This document shows positions 42,417 through 52,800 of a stretch of DNA of 64,000 nucleotides, piece after piece. Every line of letters begins with the position of its first letter. Position 1 is the stretch's first letter. This stretch comes from an uncultured Bacteroidales bacterium. GTDB lineage: Bacteria > Bacteroidota > Bacteroidia > Bacteroidales > UBA932. The notes under the pieces are model-generated. The model saw only the letters and a list, made by a program, of their open reading frames with translations. It ran no database searches and was not told the origin of the DNA. Position numbers and translations under genes: made by a program. Where the stretch lies: NCBI GenBank assembly GCA_944326365.1, contig CALVDR010000009.1, positions 1 to 64,000 on the forward strand. Direction: 5' to 3'.

Positions 42417-43520
42417 ATGTCATTGAAATGTGGGATAGTAGGCCTTCCCAATGTCGGCAAATCGACGCTGTTCAACTGCATCAGTTCAGGCAAGGCCCAG
42501 AGCGCGAATTTTCCTTTCTGCACCATAGAACCCAACATAGGTTCGACAATAGTGCCGGACAGAAGGCTGGAAGAACTTGAAAAGATATGCAAACCGAAAA
42601 GAGTCGTTCCGGCGACCGTGGAAATCGTGGATATCGCAGGCCTGGTCAAAGGTGCCAGCAAGGGAGAAGGTCTCGGAAACCAGTTTCTGGCAAACATACG
42701 TGAAACGGATGCCATACTTCACGTTCTCAGATGCTTCGATGACCCGAACATAGTGCATGTGGACGGTTCCGTAGATCCTGTCAGGGACAAGGAAGTCATA
42801 GACATGGAACTCCAGCTGAAAGATCTGGAAACCGTGGAAAACCGACTGGCAAAGGTCCAGAAGCAGGCTCAGGCAGGCGGAGACAAGACTGCGAAGAAAC
42901 TCTGTGAGATACTCCAGCAGTACAGGGATGTCCTGCTGGAAGGCAGGAACTGCCGTACCGTCACTTTCGACAGCCAGGAAGACCAGCAGTTCGCAAAGGA
43001 CCTGTATCTTCTTACAAACAAGCCCGTGATGTATGTCTGCAATGTGGACGAGGCCTCAGCCTCCACCGGCAATGCATATGTCGAAAAGGTGCGAGAAGCC
43101 GTCAAAGGCGAAAATGCCGAAATCCTCGTCATAGCAGCCAAGATAGAATCCGACATAGCGGAACTTGAAAGCTATGAGGAAAGACAGATGTTCATAGAGG
43201 AAATGGGACTGAAAGAATCAGGAGTGGTCAGGCTCATACAGAGCGCATACTCGCTGCTGAATCTCCAGACATTCTTCACTGCCGGAGCGGACGAATGCCG
43301 CGCATGGACCATAAACAAGGGAGACAAAGCCCCGAAAGCGGCCGGAGTCATTCATACGGACTTCGAAAAAGGCTTTATCAGGGCTGAAGTGATCAAATAC
43401 GGGGATTTCATCGAACTGAAGTCAGAAGCAGCCTGCAGGGCAGCCGGAAAACTCGGAATCGAAGGAAAGGACTACGTCGTCCAGGACGGAGACATCATGC
43501 ACTTTCTTTTCAATGTCTGA
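42417..43520 (+). CDS. ychF: Redox-regulated ATPase YchF
   Basis: The 367-residue protein has the Obg/YchF G domain: GLPNVGKSTLFN (G1), DIAGLVKGASKGEGLGNQFL (G3), and NVDE in place of the NKxD specificity motif, the change that makes YchF prefer ATP. A coiled-coil insertion (about 130-175) and a TGS domain at the C-terminus (ADECRAWTINKG, GVIHTDFEKGFIRAEVI, YVVQDGDIMHFLF) complete the family plan. It associates with ribosomes and is involved in stress responses in other bacteria. Confidence 0.96.
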   Translation: MSLKCGIVGLPNVGKSTLFNCISSGKAQSANFPFCTIEPNIGSTIVPDRRLEELEKICKPKRVVPATVEIVDIAGLVKGASKGEGLGNQFLANIRETDAILHVLRCFDDPNIVHVDGSVDPVRDKEVIDMELQLKDLETVENRLAKVQKQAQAGGDKTAKKLCEILQQYRDVLLEGRNCRTVTFDSQEDQQFAKDLYLLTNKPVMYVCNVDEASASTGNAYVEKVREAVKGENAEILVIAAKIESDIAELESYEERQMFIEEMGLKESGVVRLIQSAYSLLNLQTFFTAGADECRAWTINKGDKAPKAAGVIHTDFEKGFIRAEVIKYGDFIELKSEAACRAAGKLGIEGKDYVVQDGDIMHFLFNV

Positions 43521-43567
43521 CAGGCTGCGTCCTGCCATTTACAAATGTTACATGGAAGATACAATAA

Positions 43568-43597
43568 AAAAACCGGGCCTGTGAAGGTCCGGTTTTT
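43568..43597. terminator. Bidirectional terminator between ychF and ppiD
   Basis: A 12-bp stem (43568-43579 with 43586-43597) with one G-U pair has A-rich and T-rich ends, so it can stop ychF on the plus strand and the lptC-ppiD transcript on the minus strand. Confidence 0.88.
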
Positions 43598-43616
43598 ATG
43601 ATTGATGAATTGTATT

Positions 43617-45716
43617 CTAGAAGAAACGTGCCCTGTTGTCCTCCACATCGGCATCCTGCATCATGACAGGAAGGAGAGACTGGGAAGCATAGTAGGACAT
43701 CTGGGCTGCCCTGTTCTTCACGTCTTCTTCTGTGAAGGACGAACCTTCATCGTGTGAAATCACCTTGTATACATAGACACCTATGTTTCCTGCAAGAGGC
43801 TGTGAAATCACGCCTTCCTCAGCTGCTGTGACAGCACCGATAAACTTAGGGTCAAGACCCTGATTCATGTAAGAAGAGAAAGATATGCCTTCCCTTGTGC
43901 TTACAGTGGTTCCGAGAGCTTCCGCAATGGCTTCCATGGAGCCGAGCCCCGCTATCTTCCCGGCGGTTTCAGCTGCCTTCTTCTCTCCGAGTTTCTGATT
44001 ATAGATGATGGAACTTATACTTGAAGCGACATCCGCTACAGGAGCATAACCTTCCTTGTGTATCTTCTTGAGGGCTGCCACTACATAGTAGTCGTTGTTT
44101 ATGTTCAGCACATTGGAAACCTTTCCTTCCCTCTTTGTCTCAAACGCCCACTTGGAAATCTCCTTGGTCCTGTCATTTACGGAACCTACGTTCTCGTCAC
44201 CTTCACGAAGATTGTTTCTGGTCAGAAGAGCAAGTCCTTCCTCATCCACGACCTTCTTCAGGTTCTCGTATTTTCCGTCTGCCTTGGTGGCAAGTGCATT
44301 TGCCTGTACGTAATATTCATTGATGGTGTTTCCGCTAGGAAGCGCCTCTTTTTCAAAAATCGCGACTTTCTTCTTCTGCAGAGGCTCTGACCTGTCAGTC
44401 ACCTTGAGGATATGTTTTCCGTACTGTGTCTCGACTACATACAGATTGTTCAGTCTTGCAGTGAATACGGATTCGATTCCAGGGAACATGGTATTCTTGG
44501 TCATCCAGCCGTAGTCTCCCGGTTCGCCTGTCTGGGAAGCACCCATGGCAGAATACTGCGCGGCTACGTTTTCGAAATTATCCTTGCCGGTCTTGAGCAC
44601 ATTCAGAAGACTGTCCGCCAGATCTGTCTGCACACCCTGAAGGAGAATGCCTTTCACGAATACGGAATCCGGAACCATGGCTGAATCCATCACGCGTGCC
44701 ACATAGAAAGTATTGTCCTTGGCAAGTACCTGGGATACATCTCCTGTCCTGGTCTTGGAATCGAATACGAAATTTTCCACGTCAGCGGAGACTGTCCTGA
44801 GTTCACCTTTCTTGTACCACTCGTCAGAGTACGGAGTATCAGAGTTCTTCATCAGGAAATTCTTGACATTGTCTGTAGTAGAGAACTCGTCGTAAGCCTT
44901 TACCACCTTGTCATTGGCATCCGCTATGTCTGTCTGTGACGGCTTCACTTCGAAAACCACATATTCGATATCCCTGCTTGCAGTCTGTCTGTAAAGTTTC
45001 TTATGCTCCTTGTAATAGTTCCTGATCTCGGCATCGGTCACCTCTATGGTAGTATCCCTCTGATAGCCGTAAGGTACCATCACGAACTCCACTCCCACGG
45101 AATTGTTGTTGTCGGCTATTTCATCTGTCATCATAAGAGGGTTTATGAAATTGCCGGCATTGAACAGACTGTTGTATTTTACATAATACTGGTCCGTAGT
45201 GACAGTATTCTGAAGATAGTCCCAGAACATTCTTGCCTGGCCGGTCTGGTCATACTGCATGCTCTGGAGATAGTTTGAAAGCATGTCTTTGGAAAACGCA
45301 CCTGCCTCATCCACGAAAATCTGCGAAATCATAGGAGATACCATATCACCTGAAGTCAGATCCACAAGTTCGGCCTCGCCTACCTGTATCCCTGCCTTCT
45401 TCGCATTGTACAGAAACATGTACCTGTCGACAAATGTCTTCCAGGCCATATTGCGGACATACTCCATCTCCTGGTCGGTATTCGCATTTCTCCTGTACAT
45501 ATACTCGAAAATACGGTTCTGATAATTCAATTCATTGTCAAAATCCTGATATGAAACAGAATTCCCGTCAATCTTTCCGACACGATACTTTGATGACATG
45601 GATGATGCCACCTGGCTTATGGTATTCGGATCGATGATGAACGAAAGCAAAGCCAGAGCTATCACTACTGAAATCAGTATGCCGAACTTAACTCTAATTT
45701 TTTCAAGAACAGCCAT
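43617..45716 (-). CDS. Membrane-anchored periplasmic peptidyl-prolyl isomerase (PpiD/SurA type)
   Basis: The start MAVLEKIRVKFG at 45716 leads into a single membrane anchor (about 11-29, GILISVVIALALLSFI); upstream codons lack support. The 699-residue protein then has a SurA_N-type helical domain (VGKIDGNSVSYQDFDNELNY), a parvulin-type rotamase domain near 330-460 (AQYSAMGASQTGEPGDYGWM, VVETQYGKHILKVTDR) and a second, weaker C-terminal repeat. It likely helps outer-membrane proteins fold as they leave the Sec channel. It closes the run mfd, coaX, OMP, TPR, lptC, ppiD. Confidence 0.9.
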   Translation of the reverse strand: MAVLEKIRVKFGILISVVIALALLSFIIDPNTISQVASSMSSKYRVGKIDGNSVSYQDFDNELNYQNRIFEYMYRRNANTDQEMEYVRNMAWKTFVDRYMFLYNAKKAGIQVGEAELVDLTSGDMVSPMISQIFVDEAGAFSKDMLSNYLQSMQYDQTGQARMFWDYLQNTVTTDQYYVKYNSLFNAGNFINPLMMTDEIADNNNSVGVEFVMVPYGYQRDTTIEVTDAEIRNYYKEHKKLYRQTASRDIEYVVFEVKPSQTDIADANDKVVKAYDEFSTTDNVKNFLMKNSDTPYSDEWYKKGELRTVSADVENFVFDSKTRTGDVSQVLAKDNTFYVARVMDSAMVPDSVFVKGILLQGVQTDLADSLLNVLKTGKDNFENVAAQYSAMGASQTGEPGDYGWMTKNTMFPGIESVFTARLNNLYVVETQYGKHILKVTDRSEPLQKKKVAIFEKEALPSGNTINEYYVQANALATKADGKYENLKKVVDEEGLALLTRNNLREGDENVGSVNDRTKEISKWAFETKREGKVSNVLNINNDYYVVAALKKIHKEGYAPVADVASSISSIIYNQKLGEKKAAETAGKIAGLGSMEAIAEALGTTVSTREGISFSSYMNQGLDPKFIGAVTAAEEGVISQPLAGNIGVYVYKVISHDEGSSFTEEDVKNRAAQMSYYASQSLLPVMMQDADVEDNRARFF

Positions 45717-45794
45717 CTTATCATTAAATTTTAAATTATTTCCTTTATAATGCGCTATGGACCGCGAAGATAGCAATTTTCATCGAATCTGCGA

Positions 45795-46442
45795 CTATTT
45801 TTTTATCAAAGGTCCTATAAAATTCACGGAATCTATCCTTACCTCGGTACTGTCCTGCACTATCACACCATAACTGTCGAAAGGCTGGAGGATGACTGAA
45901 TTTCTGGCACGCTGGTCCGATTCCATCCCATATCCCTGCATATATCCGTCAGGGGAATACAGCTTGACATAGCAGTCGGTATATATCTTCTCGTTCTTCC
46001 TGTCCCAGTAAAGGGTATCGGTCTCCATAACTTCCTGGTTGATGATATTCCTTACCACGACATTGCCGTAGGCCTCCCACTGTTCGCTGTCATCCTTCTC
46101 CATCTTCACATGCCTGCCGTTGTCAGCCGTGATTTCAGTTTCCAGAAGACCGTCTTCATTGTATCCGAAAACGGCAAGCCCTTTAGGGAACAATTCATAA
46201 GACATGGAGTCGTTCTGATACCTTTCCATCACATCCGCCTCCATACGCATCTGGAGAACTCCGTTTTCAGACTGGACTACGAACATCTTGTCTACAGTCT
46301 GCACGGGAGTAGCAGCCAGGTCCAGCTTTTCAGCCGTCCCCAGATCCCTTCCGCCGCAGGCAGCGGATAAAACGAAAACGGAGCCCAGAATCAGATTCCG
46401 GGCTGCCGCATGAAAACCTGTATATCCCAACCTTTTCAGCAA
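45795..46442 (-). CDS. lptC: LPS export protein LptC-like
   Basis: The 215-residue product has an N-terminal signal with a possible lipobox (SAAC) and a beta-jellyroll: VVQSENGVLQMRMEADVMERY, GLLETEITADNGRH, EAYGNVVVRNIINQEVMETDTLYWD, QGYGMESDQ. These are the LptC/OstA-like repeats that carry lipopolysaccharide across the periplasm between LptBFG and LptA. In Bacteroidetes LptC is often encoded between a TPR protein and PpiD, as here. It starts 10 bases after the TPR gene stop. Confidence 0.9.
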   Translation of the reverse strand: MLKRLGYTGFHAAARNLILGSVFVLSAACGGRDLGTAEKLDLAATPVQTVDKMFVVQSENGVLQMRMEADVMERYQNDSMSYELFPKGLAVFGYNEDGLLETEITADNGRHVKMEKDDSEQWEAYGNVVVRNIINQEVMETDTLYWDRKNEKIYTDCYVKLYSPDGYMQGYGMESDQRARNSVILQPFDSYGVIVQDSTEVRIDSVNFIGPLIKK

Positions 46443-46452
46443 AACCTGGAGA

Positions 46453-47766
46453 TTACTGCTGGGTCTTCACTGTAGTGACAGCACGCATTCCGCCGCATGA
46501 TACAGTATACGAATCACCGTCAGTCACGTTGTACATGAATGCTTCTGCAGTCTGAGGATAATACTGACGGTACTGTGCGATGTGCTTGTTCGCCTCTTCC
46601 GCAAGTGAAGGATCAGCATTCTTCGCTTTCACCATATAGTCCACAGCCACCCAGTAAGGAGCCCTTCTTTCTATTTCGTTACCCTGGCATACGAGTGATC
46701 CCCATATGGTACCGATGAGCATATAAGCCTTTCCGGCAAGTGCAGAATCAAGTTCGGCAGCCTTCATGGCATATTCGAATGCAGCTGCATTTCTCGAGCT
46801 CTTGAATGCAAAGGCTGCGGCTTCATAAGCATACTGGGCGTCGACAGCATTGTCAGATTCAGGATAAGCTATGGCTTCGTCTATGAATTTCAGGGCATTG
46901 TCCACATCTCCTTCTGCAGAATAGAGCTGATAGAGGAAGTGTGCGGAATTGTATGAAGGATCAAGCCTGTGCATGGTATTGGCAGCGTTCTTGAACAGAT
47001 CGTTGTCAGTACATCCTTCGGTAGACGAAAGCATCTTCACGATATTGGTCGCGAGCTGGAGATCATCCGGAGCGGCCTCGAATCTCGGAGTGAACAGTGC
47101 GATGAGATTCTCGCAGCTTGCCACGTTGCTTCCTATGAAGATACTTTCACAGTCTGTCCTGATCTTTTCAATGTCAGGAGTCTGTTTCATCTGGTCAAGA
47201 AGACCCATCACAGTATTATAGTCCTGGATGACATCCTCTGCCATCATAGTACCGTTCTGGTAGAGCTGGCAAGAAGTATTGAGTTCGAAAAGAAGAATCT
47301 GAGGCTTTACCGCAGCCTTGTTAGCATCTATGATAAGCTTGAATTCGTCATAGAGCCTCTGCGGATCATCCTTGATATAGTTTATCATGTCCTGCCCCTT
47401 GTTGTTGAGAGCAGTCACCGCATATTTCGGATAATACTGTGCCCTGGTATCATGAAGGGTAAGCAGGGTATCTATAAGGGATTCGAAATACACAGGATTG
47501 TTCCTGTTTTCGTTTATGAGACGCCTGTACAGAGAAGTACCATTGATAAGCATGGTCTGGTTTGCGGTAGGAGGACAAAGCTTGTAAGCCTTTCTCCAGT
47601 TCGTAAGAGCATCATCATAGTTTTTCTGCTTGTAATACTCGTTGTAGTAAGACAGATACTTGATACATTCGGCACTGTCCGCACCATATTTACCCTGAGC
47701 GGAAGCAATGCACGCCCCTGCCAGCATGAAAACGACAGAGAAGAACAAAAGGACATTCTTTTTCAT
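46453..47766 (-). CDS. Exported TPR protein
   Basis: The 437-residue product (start MKKNVLLFF) has a signal peptide (CIASAQ) and helical TPR repeats: LSYYNEYYKQKNYDDALTNW near the start and YQLYSAEGDVDNALKFIDEA and AAFEYAMKAAELDSALAGKAY later. It is a scaffold-type protein of the periplasm or outer membrane. Its place between an outer-membrane barrel and LptC suggests a role in envelope assembly. The exact partner is unknown. Confidence 0.82.
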   Translation of the reverse strand: MKKNVLLFFSVVFMLAGACIASAQGKYGADSAECIKYLSYYNEYYKQKNYDDALTNWRKAYKLCPPTANQTMLINGTSLYRRLINENRNNPVYFESLIDTLLTLHDTRAQYYPKYAVTALNNKGQDMINYIKDDPQRLYDEFKLIIDANKAAVKPQILLFELNTSCQLYQNGTMMAEDVIQDYNTVMGLLDQMKQTPDIEKIRTDCESIFIGSNVASCENLIALFTPRFEAAPDDLQLATNIVKMLSSTEGCTDNDLFKNAANTMHRLDPSYNSAHFLYQLYSAEGDVDNALKFIDEAIAYPESDNAVDAQYAYEAAAFAFKSSRNAAAFEYAMKAAELDSALAGKAYMLIGTIWGSLVCQGNEIERRAPYWVAVDYMVKAKNADPSLAEEANKHIAQYRQYYPQTAEAFMYNVTDGDSYTVSCGGMRAVTTVKTQQ

Positions 47767-47830
47767 ATTCAATTAAGTTTGTTTTCTTTAAACCGTTACA
47801 ATCATAATATATGCCGCAAGCGGCAACAGT

Positions 47831-49147
47831 CTACTGATACCGTGGTTTCTGGAACCAGATATCAAAGATATTGAAACCTATGACAAAGGATACGTACCTT
47901 TCACGCACCATATTTGTCCTCAGGCTTCCGCGCTGTCCCACATCCACTCCCAAAGTCAGACCGTTGTACCACCTGAATACAGGCAAGGTGACACCGAACG
48001 TAAGCCCCATGGAATTCACCATATTGCCGTCGAGCTTGTAATAAGCCTGTTCATAGTAGGCTCCCACCCTGTAGGCACATCTTCTCAGATAATACCTGAT
48101 ATCGTTCCTGTTGGGCACAATCTCGAATCCGGCCCTGAAAGACTGCGAAACACTGGATGAAAACGATGACGCACCCGAAACACCATAGCCGTCATACAAG
48201 TCCATTCCCGAATTTCTCCAGTCGGATCTTATATAATTGAATTCAGCACTCCATTTCTCCCCTTTCTTCACGGATATTCCCACTCCTATCTCCCCGGCTA
48301 TCTTCAGATCGTTATCCCTTCCGTTCAGAACATCATTATAGACCAGAGTGTCCACTATCTCGTCGGTCTGCTTGTTCTCATAATAGATCGTATGGCCTTT
48401 CATATTGGTCTTCAATCTGTAAGTGGCCCCGAGAACCATATAGAGGTCATTTCCGAGAGGCTGCTGGTACTGCAGTCCGAACTTTCCTGTAACACCCCTT
48501 ACCAGAAGTTCATACCCGCTTTTCAGCGATGCATAGGAAGTATTGCTGAAATCCTGGTTGTAGACTTTGTCCAGATTTCCGAAATAATATATGGCCTCGG
48601 CCCCTATCGAAAGCCTCTTCCAGAAAGTGGCACCTCCTCCCAGAAAAAGCTGATACACACTTCCTTCTCCGTAAGTATTGTATGTGATGTTTCCGGTATT
48701 ACCTATTATGTCCTGATTCGTCTGTTTCTGTCTGATATTGTACCCCACATCACTGAAAGGCATGATTCCCACCATGAGCGCAGATGACCTGTACACCGGG
48801 AAACTTATCACGAAGTTATAGATATTGAACGTATTGTTACCCGACCTCAGGTCATTCTGACGGAATATAGTGTTCTTCTGTACAATACCGAAATCAGCCA
48901 TGAATGAACTGCTGTCCCTCACGGACACCGATGCCGGATTCATTATGTTCACAAATCTTCTGCTGTTCGACGCTATGCCGACTCCCCCCATGCTCTTGTT
49001 GTAAGCTGTACCCTCACGGGAAATTTCTCCCAGACCGAAAACGGAATATGGTGAATAAGCTCCATATGTCCCGTTCGTCTGCCCTGCGGATGGTATGCAG
49101 ATACAGATAAGTCCAGCTATGATAAACAAATATAACCTATCCAACAT
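47831..49147 (-). CDS. Outer-membrane beta-barrel protein
   Basis: The 438-residue product has a signal peptide (IPSAGQ) and many alternating amphipathic strands: YSPYSVFGLGEISREG, SMGGVGIASNSRRFVNIMNPASVS, LFLGGGATFWKRLSIGAEAIYYFG. The GGVGIA...NPAS phrase is shared with FadL/PorV-like barrels of Bacteroidetes. Its start overlaps the coaX 3' end by 11 bases, so the two are translationally linked. A function in transport or secretion is possible but not shown. Confidence 0.8.
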   Translation of the reverse strand: MLDRLYLFIIAGLICICIPSAGQTNGTYGAYSPYSVFGLGEISREGTAYNKSMGGVGIASNSRRFVNIMNPASVSVRDSSSFMADFGIVQKNTIFRQNDLRSGNNTFNIYNFVISFPVYRSSALMVGIMPFSDVGYNIRQKQTNQDIIGNTGNITYNTYGEGSVYQLFLGGGATFWKRLSIGAEAIYYFGNLDKVYNQDFSNTSYASLKSGYELLVRGVTGKFGLQYQQPLGNDLYMVLGATYRLKTNMKGHTIYYENKQTDEIVDTLVYNDVLNGRDNDLKIAGEIGVGISVKKGEKWSAEFNYIRSDWRNSGMDLYDGYGVSGASSFSSSVSQSFRAGFEIVPNRNDIRYYLRRCAYRVGAYYEQAYYKLDGNMVNSMGLTFGVTLPVFRWYNGLTLGVDVGQRGSLRTNMVRERYVSFVIGFNIFDIWFQKPRYQ

Positions 49148-49847
49148 ATTCTTCAGCCAATATAGCTAATCCCATCAAAACTAAATTACAAATTACAAAG
49201 ATGGAGTTTTTAATGCGTTTTGCAAAATAAATTGCGTCTCCTCCGGTAAAAATGACAATATTTTCATGATTCTGACCAAGATATCCCTGAATTTCAAACA
49301 TTATGCCTGAAATCACACCGGATTCTACGGACGATTTCAAGGATGTCCCCACTTCCTGTATATCTTCCGGAGTATCCACAAGCGGCAGTACTCTGGAATA
49401 CCTGTTCAGAGCCTTGAATCTGGTACGGCATCCCGGGGATATGTTACCTCCGGCATAGTTTCCGCAGGCATCAAGAAAATCCACCGTCATGGTAGTGCCG
49501 AAATCGAAAATGACACATTTCCTGTCCTTGAAAAGATACCGTGCGGCCACTATGGAAGCATATCTGTCAGGACTGAGATAGTCAGGTGCATTCCTGTATA
49601 TGCCCTTGTGTACGGAATCGATGAGAAGCAGTCTGTCGCAGCATTTCCGAAGCCTTTCTTCATCAGAGGAGGATATGTCCCTGGCCGATGATACTACCAT
49701 GACATCCGGCCTGTCTGTCACGACAAGCGAAAGTATGAAATCAATCATGTGCTCACCCTGATACCGGAAAGTCTTTCCGAGCGTGACTCCGTCAGCCCAT
49801 GACGCTTTCAATGCCGTACTGCCTATATCGACCAGAAGATTCGCCAT
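49137..49847 (-). CDS. coaX: Type III pantothenate kinase
   Basis: The start MANLLVDIGSTALKASWADG gives the ASKHA phosphate-binding loop DIGSTALKA at the N-terminus; an ATG five codons upstream is less likely. The 236-residue enzyme shows DYLSPDRYASIVAARYLF (the family GxDR region, with PDR kept), CVIFDFGTTMTVDFLD (phosphate 2 motif), GGNISPGCRTRFKAL and FTGGDA. It makes phosphopantothenate for CoA synthesis and needs a monovalent cation in characterised relatives. It lies 28 bases after mfd. Confidence 0.93.
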   Translation of the reverse strand: MANLLVDIGSTALKASWADGVTLGKTFRYQGEHMIDFILSLVVTDRPDVMVVSSARDISSSDEERLRKCCDRLLLIDSVHKGIYRNAPDYLSPDRYASIVAARYLFKDRKCVIFDFGTTMTVDFLDACGNYAGGNISPGCRTRFKALNRYSRVLPLVDTPEDIQEVGTSLKSSVESGVISGIMFEIQGYLGQNHENIVIFTGGDAIYFAKRIKNSIFVICNLVLMGLAILAEEYVG

Positions 49848-49875
49848 AACAAGTAAAAACAACCTGTAAAGTTAC

Positions 49876-52800
49876 TTATAATTTCTTCAATATGGAATAG
49901 GCTTTTGACAGGGATTCCACATTTCTGACGAAAATCCTGAGCTTGCTGTCATTCTGTTTCAAGTCAAAAAGGGCAGGATTCCCGTTTATGCTCTGCAGGA
50001 TGGACGAAAATTTCTCCGAACGGTAATACTTTGACAGAGGGTTGGATATGAAAAAACATATCATCACTCCGTTCTTGATGATTATCTTCTCGAACCCGAG
50101 TTTCTCGCCAAGCTGCCTGATCCTGACGATATCGAACAGCCTGTCAAGCTCCGGCGGAATCTTCCCGAACCTGTCTTCAAGCCTGTCCCGGTACCTGTCC
50201 AGGGATTTTTCATCGGAAATGGAATCCAGTTCCTTGTATATCCTGATTTTCTCGGCAGTCATGTCTATGTAGCTGTCCGGAATAAGGGCCAGCTGGTCAG
50301 TCTCGATGGTACAGTCGGATACATACGACTCGTCTGAACGCCCTGCCGTGGAACCTGTTTCCACACCCAATTCCTCCATGGCCTCGGCGAGTATCTTCTG
50401 ATATGTTTCAAGTCCCATGTCGGAGATGAAGCCGCTTTGTTCGGCTCCCAGAAGATTTCCCGCACCCCTTATGTCAAGATCCTGCATGGCTATATTGAAA
50501 CCGCTTCCAAGATCGGAAAAGGACTCTATGGCCTTGAGCCTCCGCCTGGCTTCATCAGTGATGGAAACGAGAGGAGGCACTATCAGATAGCAGAAAGCCC
50601 TCTTGTTCGAACGTCCCACCCTTCCTCTCAGCTGATGCAGGTCGCTCAGCCCTATGTTCTGGGCCTGGTTTATGATGATGGTATTTGCATTCGGGATATC
50701 AAGACCGTTTTCTATGATGGTGGTACATAGAAGCATGTCATAGTCTCCCTCCATGAAATCTAGTATCTTGTTTTCAAGAGTCTTGGCTTCCATCTGGCCA
50801 TGCGCCACGCATATTTTCATGTCAGGCTCTATTCTGTGAAGAATGTCATATATCGACTGAAGTTCTTCCACCCTGTTGTGCACGAAGAAAATCTGGCCTC
50901 CGCGGTTCAGCTCATAGTCTATGATACGCTTTATCTCATCATGATCGAAAAGCATGATTTCAGTCTGCACAGGAATTCTGTTCGGCGGGGGAGTGTTGAT
51001 GATGGAAAGGTCCCGTGCTCCGAGAAGAGAAAACTGAAGAGTCCTCGGGATCGGCGTAGCCGTCAGTGTCAGAGTATCCACGGAACTCTTCATCTGGCGC
51101 AGCTTTTCCTTCGCGCTCACGCCGAATTTCTGTTCTTCATCTATGATCAGAAGCCCGAGATCCTTGAATTCAAAGCCTTTTCCTATGAGTTTGTGAGTAC
51201 CTATGACTATATCGATACTGCCGTTCTTCAGCCTCTTCTGTATGTCGGATACCTCCCTGGCTGTCCTGAGCCGGCTCACATAATCGATATTGCAAGGAAA
51301 ATCCTTCAACCTACCCTTGAACGTGTTGTAATGCTGCAGGGCAAGTATTGTAGTAGGGACCAGCACGGCCACCTGCTTGCTGTCGGCCACAGCCTTGAAT
51401 GCGGCACGCACAGCCACCTCCGTCTTGCCGAACCCCACATCACCGCAGACCAACCTGTCCATGGGATAGTCTGCTTCCATGTCAGCCTTCACGGCCTTTA
51501 CGGCCTTTTCCTGGTCAGGAGTATCTTCATACATGAAAGATGACTCCAGCTCTTCCTGCATATACGTGTCGGGAGAGAATGCAAAGCCCTCGGCGCTTTT
51601 CCTTTTGGCATAAAGCTGTATCAGTTCCTTGGCTATATCCTTGACTTTCTTCTTGGTATTGGCCTTGAGGTTCTGCCATACCTTGGAGCCCAGCTTGTAT
51701 ATTTTCGGAGGCTCGGCATCCTTGGACTTGTATCTGGATATCTTGTGAAGAGAATGGACGGAAACCAGTACGGTATCATTGTCCTTGTATATGAGCTTGA
51801 CCACCTCATGCATCCGTCCCTTGTCGTCCCTGACACGGACAAGCCCGCCGAAGATCCCCACTCCATGGTCTATATGGACGATATAGTCGCCTATATTGAA
51901 AGAAGTCAGGTCATTTATGGTCAGCTGCTCGCTTTTCTCGACAGTACGTCTTATGGCCACCCTGTGGAACCTGTCGAATATCTCATGGTCGGAATAGCAG
52001 CATATCCTGTCCTGATTGTCGATGAATCCGTTGTGGATGTTCTTTCCGGGACAGAATCCCGGTATGATCCCGCCATACTGGGAAAGTATGGACCTCAGTC
52101 TCTCAAGCTGCGATTCCTTCTCACCGAATATATACACTTTCCATCCTTCCTCCACCCTTTTCCGTATATCCTCCACCAGAAGTTCGAAATTCTTGTTGAA
52201 CACAGGCTGCGGGGAAATATCGAACTTTACAGGGGATACATCCTGGGCGGAAAGGGGAGTATCGATATAGACATGTCTGAAATCAAGCAGGGCAGGAAAG
52301 AATTCTTTTTCACGGTACATGTCCGAAGAATCCAGCCATACCACGGCATCGTCAGGCAAAAGAGCGGAGAGGGGAGTGCCTTCATCATCTTCGGAAACAA
52401 GCTCCGGACAAATGTCCACACTGTCCACCTGACTCTCAGACAGCTGGGTGTTGCAGTTGAATATGCTGATGCTTTCGACTTCGTTTCCGAAGAAAGATAT
52501 CCTGAAAGGATTGTTGAACGAGTACGAAAATATGTCCACCAGCCCGCCCCTCACGGCATACTGGCCCGGCTCGGAAACGAAATCCGTCTTTACGAACCCC
52601 TCGGAAGCCAGCCTCGCGCACAATCCGTCGAAATCTTCCTCCGCGCCTTTTACAAGAGATATTATGGAAGAACTCACCTTGTCACCGGTAGGGACCTTCT
52701 CTTCCAGAGCTTCAGGATAAGTGACCAGTACCGACAACTCTCCGTCAGGAGCATTCATGATCCTGCCCAACGCAGCTGTCCTCTGCACCTCAAGCGAGGC